From the NCBI GenBank assembly GCA_002421985.1, contig DISF01000040.1:1-41763 (forward strand): 41,763 nt of DNA, read 5' to 3'. A program made the position numbers and the translations under genes. Positions 41,761-41,763 of this stretch are shown here, piece by piece. The notes beneath the pieces were generated by a model, which saw only the letters and a program-made list of their open reading frames with translations, did no database searches and was not told the DNA's origin. The first letter of the stretch is position 1; every line of letters begins with the position of its first letter. The DNA comes from Roseovarius sp. UBA6217 (GTDB lineage: Bacteria; Pseudomonadota; Alphaproteobacteria; Rhodobacterales; Rhodobacteraceae).

Positions 41761-41763
41761 GCC

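Overview
The window is high-GC, tightly packed DNA from an alphaproteobacterium, most probably a member of the Rhodobacterales/Roseobacter group. The grounds are the flaF-flbT pair beside a flagellin gene, a DUF1217-type gene, the flgBC-fliEQ-flgFGAH order, a tripartite TRAP transporter with a Tat-type binding protein, and an AT-rich intergenic repeat of a kind seen in this group. No rRNA, tRNA, CRISPR array, prophage or intact insertion sequence was seen.

Layout. About 0.2-12.1 kb is mostly housekeeping: a KefB/KefC-like cation/proton antiporter, a 748-residue membrane protein with PilM/GspL-like and PilP/GspC-like ends, O-acetylhomoserine sulfhydrylase (MetY), a VOC/glyoxalase-fold protein, a glycosyltransferase-like protein, a 535-bp stretch with an intergenic repeat and a decayed IS1380-type transposase fragment, enoyl-CoA hydratase, MutM (Fpg), and the ubiquinone pair ubiE-ubiB.

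From 12.1 to 37.0 kb lies one flagellar island with several divergent transcription units: fliK-flgD (minus); flgJ-like, flgN-like, flagellin, flaF, flbT and a DUF1217-type gene (plus); fliI (minus); flgB-flgC-fliE-fliQ-flgF-flgG-flgA-flgH-fliL-like (plus); fliL, a TM/Pro-rich protein, motE-like, motA, a large periplasmic repeat protein, flhA-fliR-flhB-fliJ-like (minus); and fliF-fliH-fliN-fliP (plus). Together these encode the export gate (FlhA, FlhB, FliP, FliQ, FliR), export ATPase (FliI, FliH), rod, L-ring, hook cap and length control, one filament protein and its regulators, the MS ring, part of the C ring and one stator subunit. FliG, FliM, MotB, FlgE, FlgI, FlgK and FlgL are not encoded here, so a second locus must supply them if the organism swims. 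Several promoter gaps carry TTAN-N7-TTAN motifs resembling CtrA boxes, consistent with CtrA control of motility in this group (inference).

From 37.0 kb to the end is a carbon/nitrogen uptake unit: an RpiR-family regulator divergent from an N-formylglutamate amidohydrolase gene that overlaps a complete TRAP transporter (dctQ-like, dctM-like, dctP-like). The arrangement suggests import and hydrolysis of an N-acylated or related compound under RpiR control.

The least understood pieces are the 748-residue protein (2197-4443), the periplasmic repeat protein translationally coupled to motA (28813-31131), the TM/Pro-rich and MotE-like pair beside it, and the second FliL-like protein ending the rod operon. 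No wholly new system is evident; the best candidates for undescribed biology are these motor-associated genes.
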